Shown here: positions 19,702 through 27,131 of the stretch, piece by piece | Numbering within the stretch: the first letter of the stretch is position 1 | Layout of the letters: each line of letters begins with the position of its first letter | Assembly (NCBI GenBank): GCA_903837825.1 | Contig: CAILVZ010000220.1 | Location: forward strand, 1-34,520 | Source of the DNA: Akkermansiaceae bacterium | GTDB taxonomy: Bacteria > Verrucomicrobiota > Verrucomicrobiia > Verrucomicrobiales > Akkermansiaceae | DNA: 34,520 nucleotides | Direction of reading: 5' to 3' | The notes under the pieces: generated by a model | What the model saw: the letters and a program-made list of their open reading frames with translations, nothing else | Told to the model about the DNA's origin: nothing | Database searches by the model: none | Translations under genes and position numbers: made by a program

Positions 19702-20691
19702 ATGGCCGCAAAGAAAACCACACCAAAGTCCGCTCCAACTAAAGTGAAAGCGAAGCCTGCCTCCAAGCCGTCGAAGCCAGCAGCCAAGCCGTCGAAGCCA
19801 GCAGCCAAGCCAACGAAGCCAGCAGCGAAGCCGTCGAAGCCAGCAGCCAAGCCAACGAAGCCAGCAGCCAAGCCAACGAAGCCGGCAGCCAAGCCAACGA
19901 AGCCGGCAGCCAAGCCAACGAAGCCAGCAGCCAAGCCAACGAAGCCGGTGCCTGCCGTTGCACCGGAAAAGCCAGCGCAGACACCCAAGATTGCGAAACC
20001 CGAGGCCAAGCAAGCAAAGCCCGTGGATAAGCAAAAGCCCGTTGAGAAAATCGATGTTGAGCCGAAAGTGGTGGTCATTGAGAAAAAGCCAGTGGTCAAG
20101 TCGCGCTCGTCGGTCGTTGATTTTCCAGCGCCTCCTGCACCAGTGAAGCCGCCCTTCGTCCCACCGAAACCCGTGTCGCCCGTCACGGGTGGGCAGGTTG
20201 CTGCGGGCAGCAACGGTACTCACAGTCCCGCATTTGTGCAAAAGCAACGCCAGCGTCTGCTCGATTTGCGTGACGACCTCGTCGATGCCGTTTCTGGGAT
20301 GGCGCGTGACACCATTCGCAACGCTCCGGAAGGCTCTGAGGCGTCAGGCAGCGGGCAGCACCAAGGCGATGCCGGAAGTGATGCCTACGACCGCGATTTC
20401 GCCCTCTCCGTATTGGCGAAGGAACAAGACGCCCTGTACGAGATCGAGCAAGCGCTTCGCCGGATTCAATCTGGGTCCTATGGGATTTGTGAAATCTCGT
20501 CGCGGAAAATCCCTCAGACCCGTCTTGAGGCCATCCCTTTTGCTCGTTTGACGGTCGAATGCCAGGCCCAATGGGAGAAAGAATATGGCAATCGCCGCTT
20601 CCGTCCGTCCAATGAAGTTGGCTTCAGTGGAGGGAAATATGCAGAAGATGAAGATTCTGAATCGGTTTCTCTTGACGAAGACGAAGATTAA
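19702..20691 (+). CDS. DksA/TraR-family protein with Lys/Pro/Ala repeat N-terminus
   Basis: This 329-residue protein starts at ATG 19702 ([14 protein letters not shown]). The frame is open upstream to 19603, but without plausible coding sequence. Residues 22-77 are eight heptads KP(S/T)KPAA, a basic, histone H1/AlgP-like tail, followed by a further Lys/Pro-rich linker to about 190. Residues about 200-300 are a DksA/TraR domain: the coiled coil with [16 protein letters not shown] at its tip, then [31 protein letters not shown]. Only two of the four zinc ligands remain (Cys263 and Cys287; Ser266 and Thr284 replace the others). The C-terminus is acidic ([15 protein letters not shown]). DksA proteins act on RNA polymerase through the secondary channel; the basic tail may add nucleic-acid binding. 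rpmG follows after 29 bases. Confidence 0.88.
   Translation: MAAKKTTPKSAPTKVKAKPASKPSKPAAKPSKPAAKPTKPAAKPSKPAAKPTKPAAKPTKPAAKPTKPAAKPTKPAAKPTKPVPAVAPEKPAQTPKIAKPEAKQAKPVDKQKPVEKIDVEPKVVVIEKKPVVKSRSSVVDFPAPPAPVKPPFVPPKPVSPVTGGQVAAGSNGTHSPAFVQKQRQRLLDLRDDLVDAVSGMARDTIRNAPEGSEASGSGQHQGDAGSDAYDRDFALSVLAKEQDALYEIEQALRRIQSGSYGICEISSRKIPQTRLEAIPFARLTVECQAQWEKEYGNRRFRPSNEVGFSGGKYAEDEDSESVSLDEDED
19765..19947 (+). repeat. 21-bp tandem repeat inside the DksA-like gene
   Basis: Eight full, in-frame 21-base units (19765-19932) plus a partial ninth encode KP(S/T)KPAA. Units differ mainly by CCGTCG versus CCAACG at the second and third codons and by CCA versus CCG at the fifth. Because the unit is a multiple of three, gain or loss of copies would change the tail length without a frameshift. 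Confidence 0.95.
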
Positions 20692-20720
20692 AGCAACATC
20701 CGTCCCCCAAGTTCCTACTC

Positions 20721-20894
20721 ATGCCACGCGAGATTATTATCCTAGAATGCACCGAAGCGAAAGCCGAAGGCAAGCCTACCTCACGTTACGTCACCACGCG
20801 TAACAAGAAGAGCCTCCGCACACCAGGTCGCCTGGAGAAAGTGAAATTCAATCACTTCCTCAAGCGCCGTACCCTTCACCGCGAACTCCGCTAA
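20721..20894 (+). CDS. rpmG: 50S ribosomal protein L33
   Basis: This 57-residue protein ([23 protein letters not shown]...) has the L33 hallmarks [24 protein letters not shown] and the ending [10 protein letters not shown]. It has a single Cys (residue 10) and none of the CxxC pairs of the zinc-binding form, so it is the zinc-free type, as in E. coli. It lies 29 bases after the DksA-like gene and 24 bases before rpsR, in one probable operon. The ATG follows TTCCTACTC with no Shine-Dalgarno sequence. Its last codons are duplicated immediately after the stop (see the repeat at 20878-20909). Confidence 0.93.
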   Translation: MPREIIILECTEAKAEGKPTSRYVTTRNKKSLRTPGRLEKVKFNHFLKRRTLHRELR

Positions 20895-20909
20895 ACCGCG
20901 AACTCCGCT
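20878..20909 (+). repeat. Tandem 17-base duplication across the rpmG stop codon
   Basis: ACCGCGAACTCCGCT occurs at 20878-20892 and again at 20895-20909, offset by 17 bases. The first copy contains the last codons of L33 and runs into its TAA stop; the second fills most of the gap to rpsR. It looks like a simple slippage duplication. Confidence 0.85.
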
Positions 20910-20918
20910 TTATTTACA

Positions 20919-21161
20919 ATGTCCGAGCCAAAAACAGTCCAACGCCGTATCAACTTCCGTAAGGCGAACCGCAAAATGACGCGCCGCCGTCACGATATTC
21001 CTGCTGAGCAGGTTGTCGCGACCAATCCGGAGCTCCTCACCAAGTTCACCACCGAGACCGGCAAGATCCTTCCTCGTCGTGTGACTGGTGTGTCCGCCAA
21101 GCTTCATCGCAAGATCAACAACGCGATCAAGCAGTCACGGGCGATCAACTTGCTTCCGTAA
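20919..21161 (+). CDS. rpsR: 30S ribosomal protein S18
   Basis: This 80-residue protein has the S18 core: an [42 protein letters not shown] block that matches bacterial S18 through its C-terminus, preceded by a basic N-terminal region ([17 protein letters not shown]). It contains no Cys, so it is a zinc-free form. S18 binds the platform of the 30S subunit together with S6. The gene is last in the probable dksA-like/rpmG/rpsR transcript and is followed by a strong terminator. The usual partner rpsF is not nearby. Confidence 0.94.
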   Translation: MSEPKTVQRRINFRKANRKMTRRRHDIPAEQVVATNPELLTKFTTETGKILPRRVTGVSAKLHRKINNAIKQSRAINLLP

Positions 21162-21187
21162 TCGGACGCATCGCATCGTTCTTTAAA

Positions 21188-21226
21188 AGAGCCAGCCTGT
21201 GAAAACAGGTTGGCTCTTTGTTTTGC
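21188..21226 (+). terminator. Intrinsic terminator after rpsR
   Basis: A 15-base arm, AAAGAGCCAGCCTGT (21188-21202), pairs with ACAGGTTGGCTCTTT (21207-21221) with one G-U, closed by a GAAA tetraloop and followed by GTTTT. This is the strongest terminator in the window. Confidence 0.92.
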
Positions 21227-21306
21227 CGGTGGACCCTTTCGATCTTGCCCGATCCAGCATCGGTGGCGAGATTCGGTCAGGCATTGATTCTTATCGAATT
21301 TTTGCC

Positions 21307-21335
21307 TTGGTGAGGTGGCTTTGAGTTCTTATAAA
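21307..21335 (+). promoter_or_regulatory. Candidate promoter of the HPr gene
   Basis: TTGGTG (21307-21312) is followed after 17 bases by TATAAA (21330-21335). The predicted start near 21342 would leave a leader of about 17 bases before the ATG at 21359. The -35 match is weak and the -10 is good. Confidence 0.4.
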
Positions 21336-21358
21336 CCCGCAGGCGCAAACTGGTTCCC

Positions 21359-21625
21359 ATGGCTCAAAAAGACTTCACTATCCTCAATAAACTTGGCATT
21401 CACGCTCGCCCAGCGGCGCAGTTCGTCAAGACCGCCAATCGCTTCCAAGCGGATATCTTCGTTGAAAAGGATGGTGAGGAGGTGGACGGCAAAAGTATCA
21501 TGGGCCTCATGATGTTGGCTGCTGGACATGGCTCGGTGATTTCAGTGACTGCAAACGGTGCCGATGCTGAGGCCGCGCTTGATGCGATCAGCGAGCTCAT
21601 CACCCGCAAGTTCGAGGAGGACTGA
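21359..21625 (+). CDS. ptsH: HPr, phosphocarrier protein of the phosphotransferase system
   Basis: This 88-residue cytoplasmic protein matches HPr residue by residue: the phospho-accepting His15 in GIHARPA and Ser46 in GKSIMGLMMLAA are at their canonical positions. Ser46 in this context suggests that an HPr kinase/phosphorylase controls it, as in Firmicutes and many Gram-negatives with a regulatory PTS. No enzyme I, EIIA, hprK or sugar permease is in the window, so whether it transports sugar or only regulates is not visible. It is a single gene between a terminator and the convergent recF, 48 bases away. Confidence 0.94.
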   Translation: MAQKDFTILNKLGIHARPAAQFVKTANRFQADIFVEKDGEEVDGKSIMGLMMLAAGHGSVISVTANGADAEAALDAISELITRKFEED

Positions 21626-21673
21626 ATCTCCTGCAAGCGTCGGTCCCTGCGTCGGTCCACCTGAAAATAGGGA

Positions 21674-22735
21674 CTAGTATTTCGAGGATTTTCCACCCCT
21701 GAGCTGAAACCGCGCGATGTCACCAAGCGCTGGTGTTTCTTGAAGCCAGTCGAGGTGGGTGGTAGTGATCCATTTTTGCGCGTCTTGCGGCAGTTGGCTC
21801 ATCAAAGCGTTGCGGCGGCTCGGGTCCAGTTCGCCGAAGATGTCATCCATCAAGTAGATCGGTGGCTTACCGCCGAGGCACTCAAGCAGAGAGCCTTGTG
21901 CAAGCTTGAGCGAGAGTGCGATCGTGCGTTGCTGCCCTTCGCTTGAGAAGTCCGCAGCAGGCATGCCATGGAGACGCAGGTCGATTTCGTCACGATGGGG
22001 TCCAACAACCGCTTGGCGAAGGCGAATTTCCCGCTCGCGCGCTTGGAGCATGGACTCGCGCAGGTCGGGCCCGCTGGCGGGTAGATACTGGAGGGCTAGG
22101 GGCTCATCCTTGCCACTGATCCCGCGCTGGGCATCTGCGGCAAGTGGCGAAAGCGCATTGATCAGCTTCGCGCGGGCTTCCATGAGAATGGTGCCGTGCT
22201 CCACGAGAACTTCCTCATAGGAAAGGATCTCGGCATCACGCGGGCGGCTCTCTTTGAGCAGGAGGTTCTTGGCCCGCAGTGCCCGTCGATAGCGCGACCA
22301 TGATCGGCGGTAGTTGGGATCGACTTGGGATCCGATGAAATCCAGAAAGCGCCGTCTCCCCTCGCCAGGACCACGGACCAGCTCGAGGTCTTCATTGCCC
22401 ATCCATACCACGAGTCCGCCATCGGCCAGATAGCTCGTTTGGCTAGAGCGGTTCTCACCGTCGGCCTTGAGCAGGAGCCCCTCGCGGGAGTATCTAACTT
22501 GGCGCTCGCTCGACCATGGATCTCCTGCGATGCCAAATCCCTTGGTGCCGAACCGTCCGAGGGTGGTCATCCGGTGAGTCCGTGGGGAGTGAAGTCGAAC
22601 GAGTACGCACACCGCCTCGAGAATCGAGGTTTTTCCTTGAGCATTGTCACCTGTTAGAATGACGCCAGCGGAGGGTACCTCAAGGTCAAGTGACTCAAAG
22701 CAGCGGAAATCCAGCAGGCGCAAGGAGCGAAACAC
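21674..22735 (-). CDS. recF: DNA replication and repair protein RecF
   Basis: RecF is an SMC-like ATPase that, with RecO and RecR, loads RecA at single-strand gaps. The 353-residue protein has the Walker A motif GDNAQGKTS (residues 29-37), the ABC signature SSEGQQRTIALSLKLAQ, and Walker B in PIYLMDDIFGELDPSRR. The start is GTG at 22735. Unlike many bacteria, it is not beside dnaN or gyrB. It lies 36 bases downstream of the DUF4340 gene on the same strand, so it is probably transcribed from the membrane-protein operon that begins near 26978. Confidence 0.94.
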   Translation of the reverse strand: MFRSLRLLDFRCFESLDLEVPSAGVILTGDNAQGKTSILEAVCVLVRLHSPRTHRMTTLGRFGTKGFGIAGDPWSSERQVRYSREGLLLKADGENRSSQTSYLADGGLVVWMGNEDLELVRGPGEGRRRFLDFIGSQVDPNYRRSWSRYRRALRAKNLLLKESRPRDAEILSYEEVLVEHGTILMEARAKLINALSPLAADAQRGISGKDEPLALQYLPASGPDLRESMLQAREREIRLRQAVVGPHRDEIDLRLHGMPAADFSSEGQQRTIALSLKLAQGSLLECLGGKPPIYLMDDIFGELDPSRRNALMSQLPQDAQKWITTTHLDWLQETPALGDIARFQLRGGKSSKY

Positions 22736-22771
22736 GGCGATGGGGTGGGGTGAATTCCGAGATTGGGTGTT

Positions 22772-24658
22772 TTAGGGATTTTCAAAAACAGGAGTCGCTA
22801 GCTTGTCATAGGTTGCACGATCTAGCAGAAATGGGTGGTCATCTGAACTCAAGCGGCCATAGTAAAAGCTTGGATTGGTTCCGGTGCTGTTTGGCGCGAA
22901 TGTGACCTCGCGGGTAATCAATCCGGTGAAGTCACCCACATCATTCGTGCTTTTTTCGATGATTTTCAGTGTTAGCGAGGGCTGGGCGAGGGCTACCATG
23001 GCAGACTCATCATCCGTTGCGAGCCAGCGGGTCACCTTGAGGCCTTCGATGATCCCTAATAGATAGTTTGCCCTTGCTGGATCGAGCGAAGTGGTGACGT
23101 CTTCGGTGCCGCGATGGGCAGTCCATTCCTCCTTGTTGAAATCGTATCGAAGCATCAACTCGGAATCGCCTGCAAGTTTGCGCTCGATGGCCATGAGGTT
23201 GATTCGGTCGACCGACCAGAGCCTCGAGTTGCGCCATTCATATGGCCGAACGGGGATCGATGACACCAATGAGGGGTCGACCCGCATGACGGTGGGGGTG
23301 CCGATGCGGTTCACGAAGAATCCACCCTTGCCATCGATACCGAACGCCAGTCGGATGCCTTGGTTGTCTTGTCCGAGGAAGTGCAGGTTTAGGAACGGAC
23401 GGTTAAGTCCCCACGGAGTGAAGTCGGTTGCAGCATCACTTTCGAATCCAATCGCTCGGCCCTCGGTGACGGCTTTCAGCAGGGCAAAAAGGCGTTCTTC
23501 GTTGGCCTCTTGGGATTGGCCGGCAATCGTGGCCATCCAGGGTTGTGGCGGGGTGCGCGAAATGAGGATTTCGGCTCCGGTCGCTGGCTGGATCAAGATG
23601 CCACGGAGGGATTTGACGTTCAGGTTGGTGAGTGCAGGGTCGCGCAGTTCATTGACTGCGAGGGGAAGGTCGGCGATTGAGACCAGGTTGGGCTCTGGCT
23701 TTGCTGGGAGATCGAATATGGTGTTAGGGCGATCGCTGACCACTGCGTGGACCTCGCGGGACTCGGTTGTCTCTGGTGGGAAAATTTCTAACAGGGTTTC
23801 CTTTTCTGATCCAAACGAGGTGATCGAGATTTGCTTGGACTTGGTGAGGCCGTCATTGCTCGGCAGAGTCACTGAGGTGCGATCAGAGACTTTAAGTGCC
23901 TGCAATTCATAGAGTCCTTCTAATAGCGATTTGATGGCTTTACGATCGGTCGAGAGATCCAACGGCTTGATCAAGCGCCAAGGGCTTTTTGGGGTTTCTC
24001 GGCTCAGGGTGAGCTCGCCTTGCTCGGCAGTGATGCCGATCTTCTGGACATTGAGCGGGTTGAAATAGAGCGGACGGTGATCCCGCAAAAACTTGAGGTT
24101 GTCTTTGAAAAGTGGGCCGATGTCACCTGTCGCCGAATAAATGAAACGCTTGTTGTGATCGTCACGTGTCTGGATGAAGACGGTGGCGATGGGTTGGTCT
24201 GCATCCTTCGGTTTCGCGAGCCACGGTGTTTGGCGGCCAAGCTTGTAGTGCGCCAGAGGCTTGTTGTCGCCGTCGAACATGCTGATTTCTGTAGCGGTTT
24301 CCCTCAGGCCAGCTTTTTGGATATCGATCTCATGGCGATCAGCGAAGTCTTCGACGCGCATCCCTAGGGTGAAATTGATGATCGCGATTGCGGCGCGCGG
24401 GTCCATGCGGTCGGCCCAGGGAGTGACCGCCTGCCACCCCGTGGGCGTGAGATCGAAGTGGGCTTTGGCGCCGTTTTGGCTCACATTGAGGTGTTTGACC
24501 GATGCCGCAGTGAATTTCGAATAGACCGCTTGGCCGATGGGGACATTGGGTGCGCCTAACAGAGAGTCGAAATTCCCTTGAGTCCACTGCCAGCTAGCCA
24601 AGCCACAGGTGAGGATGGCGAGTAGAGCAAGAATGAGGGTGAATCCGAGTGAGCGCAT
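22772..24658 (-). CDS. DUF4340-family membrane-anchored protein
   Basis: This 628-residue protein has one N-terminal membrane helix (about residues 4-24, GFTLILALLAILTCGLASW) and a large periplasmic part with repeated beta-rich DUF4340 modules. Conserved features are the early LNVSQNG...FDLTPTGWQAVTPWADRMD, the LGRQTPWLAK segment and a central block of the same type at about 190-270. The function is unknown. In many Bacteroidetes- and Verrucomicrobia-type genomes this family follows a GldG-like protein and an ABC-2 permease, as it does here (6 bases after the GldG-like gene), and is taken to be an accessory of that exporter. Confidence 0.85.
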   Translation of the reverse strand: MRSLGFTLILALLAILTCGLASWQWTQGNFDSLLGAPNVPIGQAVYSKFTAASVKHLNVSQNGAKAHFDLTPTGWQAVTPWADRMDPRAAIAIINFTLGMRVEDFADRHEIDIQKAGLRETATEISMFDGDNKPLAHYKLGRQTPWLAKPKDADQPIATVFIQTRDDHNKRFIYSATGDIGPLFKDNLKFLRDHRPLYFNPLNVQKIGITAEQGELTLSRETPKSPWRLIKPLDLSTDRKAIKSLLEGLYELQALKVSDRTSVTLPSNDGLTKSKQISITSFGSEKETLLEIFPPETTESREVHAVVSDRPNTIFDLPAKPEPNLVSIADLPLAVNELRDPALTNLNVKSLRGILIQPATGAEILISRTPPQPWMATIAGQSQEANEERLFALLKAVTEGRAIGFESDAATDFTPWGLNRPFLNLHFLGQDNQGIRLAFGIDGKGGFFVNRIGTPTVMRVDPSLVSSIPVRPYEWRNSRLWSVDRINLMAIERKLAGDSELMLRYDFNKEEWTAHRGTEDVTTSLDPARANYLLGIIEGLKVTRWLATDDESAMVALAQPSLTLKIIEKSTNDVGDFTGLITREVTFAPNSTGTNPSFYYGRLSSDDHPFLLDRATYDKLATPVFENP

Positions 24659-24664
24659 GAACGA

Positions 24665-26206
24665 TTAGGCGCGTCGCGAAGACCAGATGATTGCACCTGC
24701 GAGGATGAGGAATGCAGGCAAAAAGAAGAGATTCACTCGGTTGATGAATGAGACTTGGGCTTCGAGCAGTGGCATCTTGTAAGTGCCAAGTGAGCGGGGG
24801 CCGATACCAGCGAGCGACTGGCGGTCCATCAGCCAGTTGACCGATGAGGCGAGGAAGTCGATATTTTCCGCGTGCTGGCGGCTTGGGTCGAGAAAGTCGG
24901 TGTTGGCGATGACGACCATTCGTGAGGTCTGAGTGGCAAATTGATCGTCTCCCGTGGCACCGCGGGTGATGGAAGCGGCCAGATAGAGTGGAGGCTTGGT
25001 ATCTTCTCGTTCGTCGAAGGCGGTGTCTTTGCCGCCAAATTTGGTTTCGCCCCAGAAGCCCTCCGCCGCTTGGATCAGCCCGATCGGATTGATTTGGCGG
25101 TTCATGAGATCCTCGGCGCCCTCGCGGACTTCGAGTGACGAAGTGGCTCCCTCCAAGATCGTGGCTTGCCCCGCGAAATCTTTGGTGAAATCGACCCCGT
25201 AGGTGAAGATGCCTCGGGCGGTCGAGTTGATGCGGTCATTCGTGAGAGAGACCACACGGTCGCGCCGTGGAGTCACCCCATGGCTCCGGAGGAAGGTACG
25301 CAATTTTGGAGGGATTTCGCCAGGTTTCAGTAGGACGAGAATCGCAGATTTCGGATGGTTCCAGTATTGCTCGAGGACCGCGAGTTCTTCGTCGCTGAAG
25401 TCGTATTTGGGAGCCACTAGGGCGATGCCATCGGCGTCAGTTGGGATTTCGCTCAGTCCTGCTAGATTGATCCCCTTGAGTTCGACATTCTGAAAAAGCA
25501 GGGTTTTGCTGAGCGAGCTGAGAGGGGAGTCTTCACTGGTGGCATCCATTTGGCTCTTGTCGGCAAGAAAGACCATTTTGCGAGCCTTGCCTTCAATGGC
25601 TTCGACGAGTCGTGCCGTCAGGACATCTTCGCCTTGAAATCCAGTGATCTTCCGCTGTCCATCCGCTGCGGTGTAGACGGCAAGGTCCTCGGCCACGATC
25701 ACCTTGATGTTCGGATGGAGGATGTGATTGCCGTCTTTGTCTTCGGTTGAAACTGCACCGCCCTTCGTCCTCGCATCCATCACGATGAGATCCTTGGTGA
25801 GTGGCAGGCCATAGTTAGCGGTGATTTCTTGGGTACGATCGGAACTGCGCAGGGGGTCGACAATTTCCAAGTCGATCTTGCCGTGAGATTTTCTAACGTA
25901 TTCCTCGGCGATCGCTCGCACACGTTCGTAAAATGGTGAGCTGCGGCGGAAGGCCATGATCCACTTGATCGGTTTCTCATGCTCGGTGATCGCTCTGCTG
26001 GTGAGATAGCGGGTGGTCGCGGGGGCGAGTGTGTAGGCGCGATCGCGGCTGAGGTCGATGCGGGTGAAATGGTTTGCGGCCAGATAGTTCAGCGCGATCA
26101 GAATGGCAGCGAGAAAAACGATCTGGAGCAGCGAGAGTGTGCCAAGGCCCCAGCGGTTCAGGGGGCGGGCAGGTGGTTCATGGGGCTCTGAAGGAGAATG
26201 GGACAT
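24665..26206 (-). CDS. GldG-like ABC transporter auxiliary protein
   Basis: This 513-residue protein is of the ABC_transp_aux/GldG type. A membrane helix lies at about residues 22-44, followed by the characteristic NHFTRIDLSRDRAYTLAPATTRYL. A large periplasmic region includes a GATase-like segment (TGFQGEDVLTARLVEAIEG at about 195 and GIALVAPKYDFSDEELAVLEQYW at about 265). A second membrane helix sits at the C-terminus (LFFLPAFLILAGAIIWSSRRA). In gliding bacteria GldF and GldG form the membrane part of an exporter with the ATPase GldA; in non-gliders the cargo is unknown. The gene lies between the permease (19 bases) and the DUF4340 gene (6 bases), which fixes it in one transcript. Confidence 0.87.
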   Translation of the reverse strand: MSHSPSEPHEPPARPLNRWGLGTLSLLQIVFLAAILIALNYLAANHFTRIDLSRDRAYTLAPATTRYLTSRAITEHEKPIKWIMAFRRSSPFYERVRAIAEEYVRKSHGKIDLEIVDPLRSSDRTQEITANYGLPLTKDLIVMDARTKGGAVSTEDKDGNHILHPNIKVIVAEDLAVYTAADGQRKITGFQGEDVLTARLVEAIEGKARKMVFLADKSQMDATSEDSPLSSLSKTLLFQNVELKGINLAGLSEIPTDADGIALVAPKYDFSDEELAVLEQYWNHPKSAILVLLKPGEIPPKLRTFLRSHGVTPRRDRVVSLTNDRINSTARGIFTYGVDFTKDFAGQATILEGATSSLEVREGAEDLMNRQINPIGLIQAAEGFWGETKFGGKDTAFDEREDTKPPLYLAASITRGATGDDQFATQTSRMVVIANTDFLDPSRQHAENIDFLASSVNWLMDRQSLAGIGPRSLGTYKMPLLEAQVSFINRVNLFFLPAFLILAGAIIWSSRRA

Positions 26207-26225
26207 GAGTTGTCAGTAGGGAAAA

Positions 26226-26978
26226 TCAACGGCGCCAGCGGCGGTAGTCGACAACCTGATAGGTTAGAAAAAGCACGAAAATCGCGAGGCTTAAAAAGTA
26301 GATGGCGGGACGAGTGTCGAACAGCCCGCTGGCGAAATAATGCAAGTGCTGCTGGGATGAGATGTAGTGGAAGAAGCCGGCTCCCGCGAATGACTCGCCC
26401 CAGATGATGGTCACGTAGCCGAGGAAATATTGGATCACGAGGAGTCCGATCGTTAAAATACCTGCGATGATCTGGCTGGAAGTCAGCGCGGAGGCGAGGC
26501 AACCGATCGCGGTGAAAGCGGCACCCATGAGCATCACCACCGTGAAGACCCCGCCGAGAGCACCAAGGCTCCATGCGGGTGGGAGATCCGTTGACCATTC
26601 AAACATTTTGAATTGCAGCAAGGCTGGAACCCACAGCATCGAGTAGAAGATCATCGCTGCCGTGTACTTGGAGAACACCACCTGCCAGGTTCGGACGGGT
26701 GCAGTGAGTAGGGTTTCCAAAGTTCCGGACCGCTCCTCTTCAGAAAATAAGCGCATCGTGATGAGCGGGAAAATGAATAGAAAATAGAACCAAAACAAGG
26801 GCGTATGGAACGTCACGTAAACGAGGCTGTCGCGAACGGGGGTGTCGCGGAAACCCTTCATGGCAGTGGAAAGCGAGATCCCCTGCATCACGGTGACAAA
26901 GGCCAGGATCACCCAGCCGAAAGGAGTCAGGAAATACCCCTTGAGTTCTTTAAAGGTAAGGATGCGAAACAATCTCAT
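26226..26978 (-). CDS. ABC-2 type permease (GldF-like)
   Basis: This permease of about 250 residues has six predicted membrane helices. The loop EEERSGTLETLLTAPVRTWQVVFSKY is the typical cytoplasmic motif of ABC-2 exporters of this group. I place the start at ATG 26978 (MRLFRILTFKELKGYF), which matches family N-termini. An ATG at 27002 would add eight residues and has a GGAG five bases upstream, so it remains possible. It is the first gene of a set continuing into the GldG-like, DUF4340 and recF genes. No ABC ATPase precedes it; the next gene upstream is divergent. Confidence 0.87.
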   Translation of the reverse strand: MRLFRILTFKELKGYFLTPFGWVILAFVTVMQGISLSTAMKGFRDTPVRDSLVYVTFHTPLFWFYFLFIFPLITMRLFSEEERSGTLETLLTAPVRTWQVVFSKYTAAMIFYSMLWVPALLQFKMFEWSTDLPPAWSLGALGGVFTVVMLMGAAFTAIGCLASALTSSQIIAGILTIGLLVIQYFLGYVTIIWGESFAGAGFFHYISSQQHLHYFASGLFDTRPAIYFLSLAIFVLFLTYQVVDYRRWRR

Positions 26979-27081
26979 GCGGCAGACCCCTTGGTAAGTC
27001 ATTCCCGCTCCAAGGCAAAGGCAAAAGGACTCTCGGATTGGCTGCGGAGCCCTGAATCATCGCATTCAGATGCCAACAACG

Positions 27082-27109
27082 TTGAAATCCCGCGCTGGGG
27101 GTGTAGAAG
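27082..27109 (+). promoter_or_regulatory. Candidate promoter of the formylglycine-generating enzyme gene
   Basis: TTGAAA (27082-27087) and TAGAAG (27104-27109) are separated by 16 bases. Transcription would start near 27116, about 16 bases before the ATG at 27132. This supports that start over an ATG at 27231. Confidence 0.4.
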
Positions 27110-27131
27110 TTGTTCCGCAACACCATCCGTC

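Noticed and set aside
19765..19947. CRISPR-like short repeats
   Set aside because: The units are contiguous with no spacers, in frame, and encode a Lys/Pro/Ala tail; this is a coding minisatellite.
26805..27131. Upstream extension of the formylglycine-generating enzyme frame into the permease gene
   Set aside because: It would overlap the start of the divergent permease gene and place the signal peptide more than 140 residues inside the protein.
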